A stretch of 64,000 nt of DNA, taken from contig NZ_MVAR01000024.1 in NCBI RefSeq assembly GCF_001999325.1, positions 1-64,000 on the forward strand, written 5' to 3'. The position numbers and the translations under genes are program-made. Source of the stretch: Thioalkalivibrio versutus. Its GTDB lineage: Bacteria; Pseudomonadota; Gammaproteobacteria; Ectothiorhodospirales; Ectothiorhodospiraceae. Under the pieces are notes generated by a model. It did not search any database. It saw only the letters and a list, made by a program, of their open reading frames with translations, and was not told the origin of the DNA. This document shows positions 36,397 through 44,922 of the stretch, in pieces (position 1 is the stretch's first letter; the number at the start of each line of letters is the position of its first letter).

Positions 36397-37578
36397 ATGC
36401 CCCACGACACGGAGGAATCCCTCGATGAAGGGGGCGGGAGGGCTGCTCAGGACCGCGCCGGGTTACGCCCGCATAAACGACTGTTCAACGCCGCCGAGCT
36501 TCGCTTGTTCCGCTATACGGCGGTCTTGCTGTCCCTGGTGGCGTTGACCGCGCTGATCGCGATTGTTGCGTGGTCTCTAGGCTGGATACTGAGCACGTTC
36601 TACAACCTCCTCCTGTCGCTCTCGATCGCAGGCATCCTGGCGCTGGTGCTTCATCCAGTAGTGAATTTTCTCGAGACCCGGCTTCGCTTGCCCAGATGGC
36701 TGGCCATCATGCTGCTGATGGCGATCTTCTTTCTTGGGGTCGGCGCCCTGTTGTTCTTTCTTGTCCCCACCCTGACCGCCCAGATCGTTCAGCTGGTAAC
36801 CGCCTTGCCCGAGACCCTGGCGCGCTGGGAGGATCATTTTTCGTTTTACTTTCCGGAAATTAGCGCCATGATTTCGGAACGCCTGGAAGCCGGCAATGGG
36901 GGGGAGTCCGAGTCTTCTCTGGAAGTCACCGGAGAGACCGTTATGTCCTATTTGGGGATATTGGCGGGTATCAGCTTCGTTCCGCTGTTTCTCTTCTTCG
37001 CGCTGCTCTCGGGTGACTCGCTGCGGGGAAAGGCATCGGAACTGTTATCCATATTCCAAGGGCGCACTCAGCAGAAAATACTCTATTTCATGGATGTTTT
37101 CGTGGGATACATCACCGCCTTCTTCCAGGGCCAACTGATGATCGCCATGATCATGGGGGCCCTGTATGCGCTCAGCTTCACGCTGATCGGCCTGCAATAC
37201 GGCGTGCTTGCCGGGCTCGTGCTGGGACTGCTGAATATCGTCCCCTTCCTGGGAACCCTGATCGGACTGTTGGTGATTCTGCCCCTGGCCTACCTTCAGC
37301 CGGATGGCGGCATTGAGCTATTGATGCTGACCGTACTCGCGTTCGCAGTGATACAACTGATCGAAAGCTGGTTGCTGACGCCGAAGATCATGTCCAACCG
37401 CTCTGGCCTGCACCCCGCACTTGTCATCATTTCCCTGTTCTTCTGGGGCACCGCCCTGAACGGGATTATCGGGATGGTACTCGCGATTCCTTTGACGGCG
37501 TTCTTTGTGGCCATCTGGGGTGAAATCAAGTCCAGCCTGAAACACGCGCTGAGTAGCCGGGAGGACGCACGACCATGA
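36397..37578 (+). CDS. AI-2E family transporter (PerM/TqsA-like)
   Basis: 393-residue inner-membrane protein with about eight helices. Family segments are LSLSIAGILALVLHPVVNFLE, GYITAFFQGQLMIAMIMGALY, LGLLNIVPFLGTLIGLLVIL and the helix near LLTPKIMSNRSGLHPALVII. Members export autoinducer-2 or act as Na+/H+ antiporters; the latter is plausible in a halophile. Substrate unknown. Its stop overlaps the next gene by 4 bases. Confidence 0.88.
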   Translation: MPHDTEESLDEGGGRAAQDRAGLRPHKRLFNAAELRLFRYTAVLLSLVALTALIAIVAWSLGWILSTFYNLLLSLSIAGILALVLHPVVNFLETRLRLPRWLAIMLLMAIFFLGVGALLFFLVPTLTAQIVQLVTALPETLARWEDHFSFYFPEISAMISERLEAGNGGESESSLEVTGETVMSYLGILAGISFVPLFLFFALLSGDSLRGKASELLSIFQGRTQQKILYFMDVFVGYITAFFQGQLMIAMIMGALYALSFTLIGLQYGVLAGLVLGLLNIVPFLGTLIGLLVILPLAYLQPDGGIELLMLTVLAFAVIQLIESWLLTPKIMSNRSGLHPALVIISLFFWGTALNGIIGMVLAIPLTAFFVAIWGEIKSSLKHALSSREDARP

Positions 37579-38024
37579 AGGAAACAGATCCCAGTCAGGA
37601 CGAGGATGGCGGTCACGACCGCAGCCAGGACATCACGCAAATCCTGAAGACCCTGGCGGCGGACATCGCTCGCCTTCTTGCGGTAGAGGCGCGGCTGTTC
37701 GGACACACGGTGCTGATGATGATCGGGCTCACCGTGATGATTGCGCTTCTGTTGGTGGGCGGCTGGCTGTTTGCCGGGGCGAGTCTGGTGGTCGCCCTGG
37801 CCAGCCTGCAGGCCTTCAGCCTGACGGGCGCGCTGCTGACGGTAACGCTGGCACATCTGGTGCTGGCGGCGCTGGCCTTCTGGCGACTCCGGCACATCAC
37901 CCGCGACCTCACGTTCCGTGAAAGCCGGGCGAGCGTTAACAGCTTGCTCGTCCAGGCGAGATCGCTCGTTGACGCTGCAGAGCAGCAACCCCCGGAAGCA
38001 GAACCGCAGCGCCCCGAGAAATAG
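37575..38024 (+). CDS. YqjE-like (holin superfamily III) membrane protein
   Basis: 149 residues: a polar N-terminus, two helices (LMMIGLTVMIALLLVGGWLF and SLTGALLTVTLAHLVLAALA), and a polar tail. The pattern fits YqjE/phage-holin-III proteins, which in enterobacteria are encoded with YqjD and YqjK. Coupled to the AI-2E gene by an ATGA overlap. Converges on YqjK-like and YqjD-like genes, so all three partners are present here in altered order. Confidence 0.75.
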   Translation: MKETDPSQDEDGGHDRSQDITQILKTLAADIARLLAVEARLFGHTVLMMIGLTVMIALLLVGGWLFAGASLVVALASLQAFSLTGALLTVTLAHLVLAALAFWRLRHITRDLTFRESRASVNSLLVQARSLVDAAEQQPPEAEPQRPEK

Positions 38025-38031
38025 GTCGCGG

Positions 38032-38310
38032 TCAGCGAAGCGGCGAGCCGATCAGACTGGAGGCAATCCGCCAGGCTTTCATCTGGCCTGCCAGGATTCC
38101 ATAGGCATATTTGATGCCGGGCATATCCAGGCGACCGGCCAACAGGCCACACCCAAAGGCAATAGCCAGCACAGCAGGCCGGCGGGCCAGGGCCCGTGCC
38201 CGGTGCAGCAAGCGGTCGATCCGCCAGCGAACAAGGCCGGCACCGTGATCAATTCGGCCGCGCAAGTGCGCGGCCTCCTGCCTTAACTGGTGGCCACGGA
38301 ACACGATCAA
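38032..38310 (-). CDS. small YqjK-like protein
   Basis: 92 residues, basic N-terminal half (many Arg), then one hydrophobic stretch PAVLAIAFGCGLLAGRL. Weak similarity in plan to YqjK; the name is positional. It overlaps the YqjD-like gene by 4 bases, supporting translation. Confidence 0.55.
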   Translation of the reverse strand: MIVFRGHQLRQEAAHLRGRIDHGAGLVRWRIDRLLHRARALARRPAVLAIAFGCGLLAGRLDMPGIKYAYGILAGQMKAWRIASSLIGSPLR

Positions 38311-38591
38311 CGGCGCCGTAAAGCAGCCACCAAGGTCCCCGCCGCGAATGCGAGACCCAGGGAAAGCAAAGGATTTTCCCGCACGAAGCCACTAACCGAT
38401 TGCAGGGCCTCTTCGGATTGCTCCTTGACCTTCGCCCCGGCCTCCTTGGCTTTCTCCTCCGCGCTCGCCGCCCCATGGCGGATCCGTTCTTCGGCCTTGC
38501 CGGCGCCCCTGGCGGCCTGGTCTACAGTCTCGTGAGCGCGCTCCGAGATGCGATCGGTGGTGGCGTGTTCGCTACTGCCTGGTGTATTCAT
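38307..38591 (-). CDS. YqjD/ElaB-like DUF883 protein
   Basis: 94 residues. A long charged helix (ERAHETVDQAARGAGKAEER, then EKAKEAGAKVKEQSEEAL) ends in the DUF883 tail VSGFVRENPLLSLGLAFAAG with a single C-terminal helix and RRR. In E. coli these tail-anchored proteins bind ribosomes in stationary phase. That fits the hibernation-factor genes 8 kb away. First gene of a two-gene minus-strand unit. Confidence 0.82.
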   Translation of the reverse strand: MNTPGSSEHATTDRISERAHETVDQAARGAGKAEERIRHGAASAEEKAKEAGAKVKEQSEEALQSVSGFVRENPLLSLGLAFAAGTLVAALRRR

Positions 38592-38621
38592 GGCTATTTC
38601 CCGTTGCTGTGGTGGGATAAA

Positions 38622-38645
38622 GGTGGATGCCGATCAGCATCCACC
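38622..38645. repeat. perfect 9-bp hairpin upstream of the YqjD-like gene
   Basis: GGTGGATGC-CGATCA-GCATCCACC, 31 bases upstream of the DUF883 start. It could be a leader hairpin or an operator. No T tract follows on either strand. Confidence 0.4.
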
Positions 38646-38747
38646 GACAAGCAACGGAAAGTTTCTCGGAAATAGCTCCACCCGTCTGCGCGGTAGCGAA
38701 CAAAGGCACAAAAGCTACCACCCTCACGGACCGGCACACTCAGCCGC

Positions 38748-39078
38748 CTAGGGAGACGCTAATTGAATCGCACGTTCGCGCTCGAGTCGCTTTGGCGTGC
38801 GAACAAGGCGCGGTGACCGCCGTGCAGTCATTCTGCACAAGGGCGGCGCAGCGCCCTGCGCGCGCCCGCTTCTGATAAACAAGGGGCGGCCGAGCCCACT
38901 CTTTCAATCACTTGTCGGGTTGGTGCCCCCCGTTTCAATGAGAATGGCCGGATCCTGCGTTGCGCCCCGAAGAAATCCAAAACGGGCGGGTAGAACCACT
39001 AACCGCTGCACGACGCGCCTGGTCTCGGAAAACCTGGGGTACCAACGCAAGCGTGTACCTTAATCAGTGTTTCCCTAG
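38748..39078. mobile_element. 331-bp MITE-like or IS-remnant element
   Basis: The left end CTAGGGAGACGCTAATTGA and the right end, read on the other strand, CTAGGGAAACACTGATTAA agree at 15 of 19 bases. The interior has no convincing gene. Lone copies of the same end motif occur at five other places in the window. This fits a miniature inverted-repeat element or the shell of a deleted insertion sequence. No transposase is present to name the family. Confidence 0.5.
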
Positions 39079-39176
39079 CCATGTGGGCATCGGAATATAG
39101 ACTTTGAGGACACGCCTACGAGGAAGACGCGACGCCCAGCTCCACCATTTGGACGTGTATTGACCGCCACTAGGGG

Positions 39177-39513
39177 GGCCGGGTGCTGCCTGAGCAGTCA
39201 CTGGTGGGCCTGGGATCCGGCGAGTGGTCGATGAAATAGTCGCTACAGCCATGGACGTTCGCTGGCTGCTGCAACGCTTCGGCTAGCGCCCGGTTGGATC
39301 CCTTCGCCTTCGACGACGACTTCATCGACGCGATGCTGGACCTGCTGCGCCACAGGCGAGATACCGCCTATTCCGAACCCGAATGAGCGAGTGTGCCCCC
39401 CGGAAGACGCCGCCCGCGGCACCAATCAACGGCTGTTCGGCGTTGGGCGGGTCCCAGCCGCGAACGTGATCCGGGTGATCGGGGCTGCGGCTCACCGATT
39501 GCTAACGGGGTAG
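39177..39513 (+). pseudogene. decayed partial copy of the BLUF gene
   Basis: Matches the 3' part of the BLUF gene (from about 20074 to its stop at 20413) with long identical runs such as GCAGTCACTGG, GTGGTCGATGAAATA, TGCTGCAACGCTTCGGC and ACGCGATGCTGGACCT. Codons are broken by TAG at 39237 (Tyr to stop) and at 39284 (CAA to TAG), then by indels. The sensor half of the gene is absent. It starts about 100 bases beyond the 331-bp element. No product is expected. Confidence 0.85.
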
Positions 39514-39558
39514 GGTTCAAATGCAGCACGTCGTGCAAGTCGCCACATCGCACCCTGT

Positions 39559-41250
39559 TTAGTCCGTGACCTCGCGCGTGTGAGCCGGGACCCCCTGCTG
39601 GACCTGATTACGACCACCGCGCTTGGCCTTGTAGAGCGCCTCGTCGGCGGCGACCAGCAGTTCGGGGCCGTCCTGGTCTGGGTAGTCGGCCGAACACACC
39701 ATGCCGATGGAGATGGTGCAACCGAAGCGCTCGCCCTTGCGGCCGAAATCCAGTGACGCAAAGTTCCGGCGGATATCCTCCAGCACCCGCCGGGCATGCT
39801 CCGCTTCGCATTCCGGCAGCACCGCGACGAACTCTCCCCCGCCGTAGCGGCCGATGATATCGGACTGACGCAGGCGCTGACGCAGCAAGGTTGCGATCGA
39901 GCTGATCACCACGTCCCCTACGGCGTGCCCGTATGTGTCATTAACCACCTTGAAGTGGTCAATATCGAGCATCGCCAGCGTGACCGGCCGACCGATCCGG
40001 CGGGCGCGCAGCACCTCCCGGTTGGCGGCCTCCTTGATACTGGCGTGCTTGAGCAACCCGGTCAGGCTGTCCTTGTTGATCCGCTCCTCCAGCTGGCGAG
40101 CCCGCGCGACCCGCGCACGCGCGGCCGCCACCAGCTGCAGGTCGGAGATCGGCTTGGTCAGAAAGTCGTCCGCGCCCCGGCCCATGGCGTCGATCTGGCG
40201 CTCGATATCGGTTTCCGCGGACAAATAGACAATCGGCAGATGGGTGTAGGCCTCGTGCTGGCGGATCACCCCCGCCAAGTCGGTGCCCGCGTATTCGGGC
40301 ATGTACAGATCCATCAGCACCAGTTCCGGCCGGAACGCGGCGATCGTCTCCATGATCTCGCGCGGCGCGTCCAGCACCCAGGCCTCCATCCCGGCCGCGG
40401 TCAGTACCAGCCGCATATGCTCGGCAAGATCGGCATCATCGTCCACGATCAGCACTCGCTGCGCCGGCGCGTGGCGCTCCTGGAAGATTTGCGAGATGCG
40501 GCTTACCAGGCGGGGTACATCCAACGGTTTCAGGAAATACCCCTGCGCGCCCAGTTGTACCGCGCGCACACGCGACGGGAAGTCATCATTCGCGGAGAGG
40601 AAGATCAGCGGGCAATCCAGCGCCTGGACCTGCGGACAGTCCACCAGTCGCTCGGTCGCGTTTTCGCGCCCCTGTTCCAGCATTACGTCAACGAGCAACA
40701 AATCCGGCTGCCGGGATTCCATCGCCCCCTTGAGCTCATCGATGCTCCGGAACACGCGAACCTCGTAGTTGAAGGACTCGAGCTGTTGCTGCAGTTGCCG
40801 GCACAGCTCCGCGTTGTCCTCTACCAACCAGACTTCGAGCGTATTGTCCGAGGTTGTCCGGGCTTCCGGAGCCACCCGGAAAGCCGGGCGCTCCGGGCGC
40901 TCCGGGCGTTCGGGCACAGTACGAGAGAGAGCCTCGATCTCGTCCATCAGAGACCGGCGCGTCGGCGCATCCAGCGACAACTCCTTCGCCTCCAGCCAGG
41001 CTCCGATCCGCTGCTCCAGAGAGCGCGCCGCGATACTCAGCGACGCGCACCCAAAACTGCCGCCGGATCCGGCCAGCTTGTGCAGACGCTGCTGCAGCTC
41101 ATCGAGCACGTCGCGATCCTGTTCCTGGCCGGACAGTCTGCCCTGGAGCGCGCTCAATTCGGCGAACTCGTCCGGGAGCCGCTCCAGATACCGGGATCGC
41201 AGTTCTTCCAGCCGTGTGGTCAGGGCCTGCTCGGCATCGGTCGGCGTCAT
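39559..41250 (-). CDS. Hpt-REC-REC-GGDEF response regulator
   Basis: 563 residues. An N-terminal Hpt domain (phospho-His in LHKLAGSGGSFG, about residue 57) is followed by REC1 (WLVEDNAELCR, LLLVDVML; about 130-250) and REC2 (VLIVDDDADLAE, LVLMDLYMPEYAG; about 265-385), with phospho-acceptor Asp in each. The C-terminal GGDEF domain (about 400-555) reads RYGGGEF in place of GGDEF: the third, metal-binding acidic residue is Gly, so diguanylate cyclase activity is doubtful. Overlaps the single-domain response regulator by 4 bases; last gene of the signalling operon. Confidence 0.9.
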   Translation of the reverse strand: MTPTDAEQALTTRLEELRSRYLERLPDEFAELSALQGRLSGQEQDRDVLDELQQRLHKLAGSGGSFGCASLSIAARSLEQRIGAWLEAKELSLDAPTRRSLMDEIEALSRTVPERPERPERPAFRVAPEARTTSDNTLEVWLVEDNAELCRQLQQQLESFNYEVRVFRSIDELKGAMESRQPDLLLVDVMLEQGRENATERLVDCPQVQALDCPLIFLSANDDFPSRVRAVQLGAQGYFLKPLDVPRLVSRISQIFQERHAPAQRVLIVDDDADLAEHMRLVLTAAGMEAWVLDAPREIMETIAAFRPELVLMDLYMPEYAGTDLAGVIRQHEAYTHLPIVYLSAETDIERQIDAMGRGADDFLTKPISDLQLVAAARARVARARQLEERINKDSLTGLLKHASIKEAANREVLRARRIGRPVTLAMLDIDHFKVVNDTYGHAVGDVVISSIATLLRQRLRQSDIIGRYGGGEFVAVLPECEAEHARRVLEDIRRNFASLDFGRKGERFGCTISIGMVCSADYPDQDGPELLVAADEALYKAKRGGRNQVQQGVPAHTREVTD

Positions 41251-41630
41251 GCGGCCCCCTGCCAGATACGCCGTACCTGATCCGAGAGCGCCATGGGATC
41301 GAAAGGCTTGGCAATCACGTCACGGGCCCCCAGCGACTTGTAGTGCTCGATCTCGGAGGGCTGAACCTTGGCCGTCATGAAGGCCACCGGCACTTCGGCC
41401 AGCGCCGGAATCCCGCGCAGCGCCTCTAGGGTCGACGGTCCGTCCATACCCGGCATCATCACATCCAGCAGGATCAGGTCGGGCGCGAAGGCCTCCGCAT
41501 CGCGCACCGCCTCCTCGCCCGAGGCGCAGATCTTGACGGTAAAGCCGCCGACCGTCTCCAGGGCCAGTTCGGCGACCGCCTGAATATCCGGTTCGTCTTC
41601 GACATAGAGAATGCGTTGCAGCTCGGCCAC
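41247..41630 (-). CDS. single-domain response regulator
   Basis: 127-residue stand-alone REC domain: ILYVEDEPDIQAVAELALE (acidic pocket), LILLDVMMPGMDGPSTLEAL (phospho-Asp), VAFMTAKVQ (Thr switch) and DVIAKPFDPM (Lys). No output domain, so it acts by protein contact or as a phosphate shuttle, as CheY does. It lies between a histidine kinase and the Hpt-containing protein, the right place for a His-Asp-His-Asp relay. Confidence 0.93.
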   Translation of the reverse strand: MAELQRILYVEDEPDIQAVAELALETVGGFTVKICASGEEAVRDAEAFAPDLILLDVMMPGMDGPSTLEALRGIPALAEVPVAFMTAKVQPSEIEHYKSLGARDVIAKPFDPMALSDQVRRIWQGAA

Positions 41631-41688
41631 GTTCGGCTCCTTCGGGTTGGATGGCTCCAGTGCTGTGCGCGTCTCGGCCCGCGCGCAG

Positions 41689-44600
41689 CTACCGTCCTGC
41701 GGTTAATGCAAAGGACCCCGAGTCCAGGGCAAGGGGCAATTCGAACCAGAAGGTGGCCCCCGCGCCTTCTACCGAGTCGAACCCTATGCGCCCACCCATA
41801 TGTTCCACCAGTTCCCGGGTGATCGCCAGGCCCAGACCCGTGCCACCCTTCTGCCGCGTGTCAGAGGCATCGGCCTGTGCGAATTTCTCGAAGATGTACT
41901 CGCGAAAGTCTTCGGGAACCCCTGGACCATCATCCGCGACGCTCACCCGGACGCAGGCGTCCGGCGCGGACAGGGCCTGCGCTGAGACCCGAACCGAGCC
42001 GCCGGGGACCGAGAACTTCACGGCGTTCGACAGCAGATTGCCCATCACCTGCATCAGGCGCCGGCCGTCGGCCCGCACCACGATTCCGGGCGCGGTGGCT
42101 TCGAGCACCAGTTCCACCCGGTGTTGCTCGCCATAGCTCTGATGGCTCTCCAGTGCCTGCTCGAGCAGGGGCTTCAGCGGTTGCGGCCGCATCTCGAAGT
42201 GCAGCTTGCCCGCCGCGATCTTCTCCATATCCAGCAGGTCGTTGATCAACAGGGTCAGACGCTGGCTGTTGCGCTGGGCAATCGCAACCATTTCCCCCGC
42301 CTTTTCTGGCAATTCGCCGAGGGTCCCACTGGCAACCATGCCAAGGGACCCCGAGATCGACGTGAGGGGCGTCCGGAGTTCGTGGCTGACGGTGGAGACA
42401 AATTCGTTCTTCATGCGTTCCACCCGCTTGCGCTCGGTGATGTCGCGCACCATCCCCACGTAAAGGGGGTGACCATGCTGGGTAATCTCCGACACCGCCA
42501 GTTCCATGGGGAACAGACTGCCATCCTTGCGCTGGCCCTCCACCTCGCGACCAATGCCGATGATGCGTGCCACTCCGGTTCTCTGGTAGTTGCGCAGGTA
42601 ACTGTCATGAGCCTCGCGGTGAGGACTGGGCATGAGCATGCGGACGTTGCGGCCCAGTACTTCGTCGGCCCCATAACCGAAGATGCGCTTCGCGGCGGGG
42701 TTGAATGACTGCATGATCCCGTTCACATCAATGGTGATGATGCCGTCCACCATGTTGTCGAGAATGGCCTGTGTGTGCTGGGCGTGTTCCACTACCGCCG
42801 TTTCGGCCGCCTTGCGCTCGGTGATGTCTTCATTGATGCCGATCACCCGTTCTGCGCGCCCTCCCGGGCCGGATATGGCCTGGGCTATGGCGCGAATATG
42901 ACGAATCTGGCCATCACCCCGACGAATGCGGAATTCGGACTCATAGGGGGTTTCAGGGTGGGCCAGTCCATGCTCGAAGTCCGCCGTAGCCTGCTCCTGG
43001 GATTCCGGCAACAGGTTGCAGGTCCATTCTTCCACCGCATGTCCGAAATCCTGTTCTCCCAAACCGTAGATCCGGAACATCCCTGCATCCCAGTCAAGCC
43101 GACCATTGGCCAGATCCAGATCCCATACGCCCAGTTGTGCCGCCTCGGCAGCCAGTGTCAGCTGCTGGGCGGTATCCCGGAAGCGCTGTTCGCTCTCGCG
43201 CAGGGCTTGTTCAGCGGCCTTGCGCTCGGTGATATCCTCGGCGATACCCAGGTAGCCGGTGATATTTCCCTTTTGGTCGGTCTTGGGTGTCACCGTCAGG
43301 GAGACGGGGATGCGCACACCGTCCTTGCACACAAAAGTCCATTCCCTCGTTTCCGCACCGTCGCGATCCGCTACCTCGGTAAAGGCCCGGAAGCCCTCGA
43401 CAGGCCGTCCATAGGCGGCGCTCAGTTCGGCCGAGCGTGTTGCAATCTCCTCGGAGAGATGGAACAGGGCGGGTGATTGCTTGCCGACCAGGTCGTCGGC
43501 GGCATATCCCGTCATCTTCTCTGCACCCGGGTTGAACAGGGTGATCAGACCATCGCGGTCGGTCACCACAATGGCGAATTCCGACGCGGCCGCCAGAACC
43601 GCCTGCAACTGATCGGCTGTCTGCGCAAGCTCCGAGGTGCGCGCGCGCACCTCGGACTCGAGTTCACTACGTGCCTGTGCCTGCTGGCGGAAACTGGCCA
43701 CCAGCTGCCGCGACATCTCCCGCAGGGTCCCGGCCAGGCCGTCGTATTCGAGAATCCGGCTTTCCGGCAGTACCGGCGAACGCCCCGCGGCAATGTCCGA
43801 ACTCAGTCCTGCACTGACCGCATCCAGCTTGCGCAATGGACGGCTGATGGCATAACTCAAGGCGGCCGAGACCAGGATGGCCAGGGCCACGATTATCGTC
43901 AGCAGAGCAAACAGCTCGACGCGCTGCTGCTCCAGCGCCCGGACCACCGGCGCCGCCGGCATCTCCGCATACACCTGCCCGACATCCGGCACTGGGCCCA
44001 CCGGCGCGTCAACGAAGTAGGAACCCTGTCCCCAGCGACCCACGGCCGACATCGAACCGCCCGGCAACCAGATCGAAAGCTCCCGATCCCGGGGCTCCAC
44101 CTGGCCGTCCGACGCCTCCAGCACGCTGCGGACGTCGCCCCGACTGGCCAGCACCCGACCTTCCGGGGACACAATCGCAAGCCCCAGGTCCTCGCGCGTC
44201 TGCACCCGCCCCAGATGGTAGTCATAGCGGACCCGTCCCTCGCGGTAATCGGTTGCGAGCCGCTCGGACAGATTCTCGGCGCGTTCCTGCAGGCGCTCGA
44301 CCATGAAGGCCTCGTGCCCGTCGCGCTGCTGATAGCCCTCGTGCAGGATAGGGACCAGGCCCGCCAGCAGGGTGACCGGCAGCATCGCGTGGAACAACAG
44401 ACTCGCGAGCGACGGCCTGCCCAGCCGGGAGGCCTGCGCGCCGCGACCCGACAACCGCCACAGCATCACCAGCAAGCTGGCGATCAGTGTGTTGAACAGC
44501 GCATTCACCGCCTGCTTCAGGGCGATCATGGTGGTGGGTTCCCAGTCCATCCCGATCAGGCCGCGATAGGACAGCAATACCAGTGGAACGCCGATCACCA

Positions 44601-44922
44601 GCCAGTACAGCAGGTCCGCCACAACCACATTGTGCAGCCAGCGCCGGTAAACGAGGCCCACCACCAACGCCTCGATCACAAACACCACCATCGGATACGG
44701 AACGCCCCACAGGACCAGGGTGTAGAGCCCCCCGGCGATCGCGACAATCACCGCTGGCAGCGTCCCCAGCAGCAGCACCGCGAGCATCACAGCGATCGAA
44801 CCGAAGATGAAGTCCAGACCGAACAGCAGCGGCAGATGGAAGTAATTGCCGGCCACCGCCAGCAGGGCCAGCGCCAACGTCGCAAGCCCACGGCCCACCG
44901 GCTCTGACCACAAAGGCCTCAT
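41689..44922 (-). CDS. membrane multi-PAS sensor histidine kinase
   Basis: 1077 residues. About six N-terminal helices (1-190), a periplasmic segment (about 200-330), another helix and a HAMP-like linker are followed by three PAS domains (about 440-560, 570-700, 700-830). The core has H-box FVSTVSHELRTPLTSISGSL, N-box NLLSNAVKFS, G1 DDGPGVPEDF and G2 GTGLGLAITREL. The third PAS resembles FixL: MLMPSPHREAHDSYLRNYQ, then IIGIGREVEGQRKDGS, including the His that binds haem in FixL. It may therefore sense O2 or NO. Overlaps the upstream kinase gene by 4 bases. Confidence 0.93.
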   Translation of the reverse strand: MRPLWSEPVGRGLATLALALLAVAGNYFHLPLLFGLDFIFGSIAVMLAVLLLGTLPAVIVAIAGGLYTLVLWGVPYPMVVFVIEALVVGLVYRRWLHNVVVADLLYWLVIGVPLVLLSYRGLIGMDWEPTTMIALKQAVNALFNTLIASLLVMLWRLSGRGAQASRLGRPSLASLLFHAMLPVTLLAGLVPILHEGYQQRDGHEAFMVERLQERAENLSERLATDYREGRVRYDYHLGRVQTREDLGLAIVSPEGRVLASRGDVRSVLEASDGQVEPRDRELSIWLPGGSMSAVGRWGQGSYFVDAPVGPVPDVGQVYAEMPAAPVVRALEQQRVELFALLTIIVALAILVSAALSYAISRPLRKLDAVSAGLSSDIAAGRSPVLPESRILEYDGLAGTLREMSRQLVASFRQQAQARSELESEVRARTSELAQTADQLQAVLAAASEFAIVVTDRDGLITLFNPGAEKMTGYAADDLVGKQSPALFHLSEEIATRSAELSAAYGRPVEGFRAFTEVADRDGAETREWTFVCKDGVRIPVSLTVTPKTDQKGNITGYLGIAEDITERKAAEQALRESEQRFRDTAQQLTLAAEAAQLGVWDLDLANGRLDWDAGMFRIYGLGEQDFGHAVEEWTCNLLPESQEQATADFEHGLAHPETPYESEFRIRRGDGQIRHIRAIAQAISGPGGRAERVIGINEDITERKAAETAVVEHAQHTQAILDNMVDGIITIDVNGIMQSFNPAAKRIFGYGADEVLGRNVRMLMPSPHREAHDSYLRNYQRTGVARIIGIGREVEGQRKDGSLFPMELAVSEITQHGHPLYVGMVRDITERKRVERMKNEFVSTVSHELRTPLTSISGSLGMVASGTLGELPEKAGEMVAIAQRNSQRLTLLINDLLDMEKIAAGKLHFEMRPQPLKPLLEQALESHQSYGEQHRVELVLEATAPGIVVRADGRRLMQVMGNLLSNAVKFSVPGGSVRVSAQALSAPDACVRVSVADDGPGVPEDFREYIFEKFAQADASDTRQKGGTGLGLAITRELVEHMGGRIGFDSVEGAGATFWFELPLALDSGSFALTAGR

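Noticed and set aside
39064..39425. Small minus-strand frames over the BLUF pseudogene
   Set aside because: They mirror antisense frames of the live BLUF gene and only reflect the duplication.
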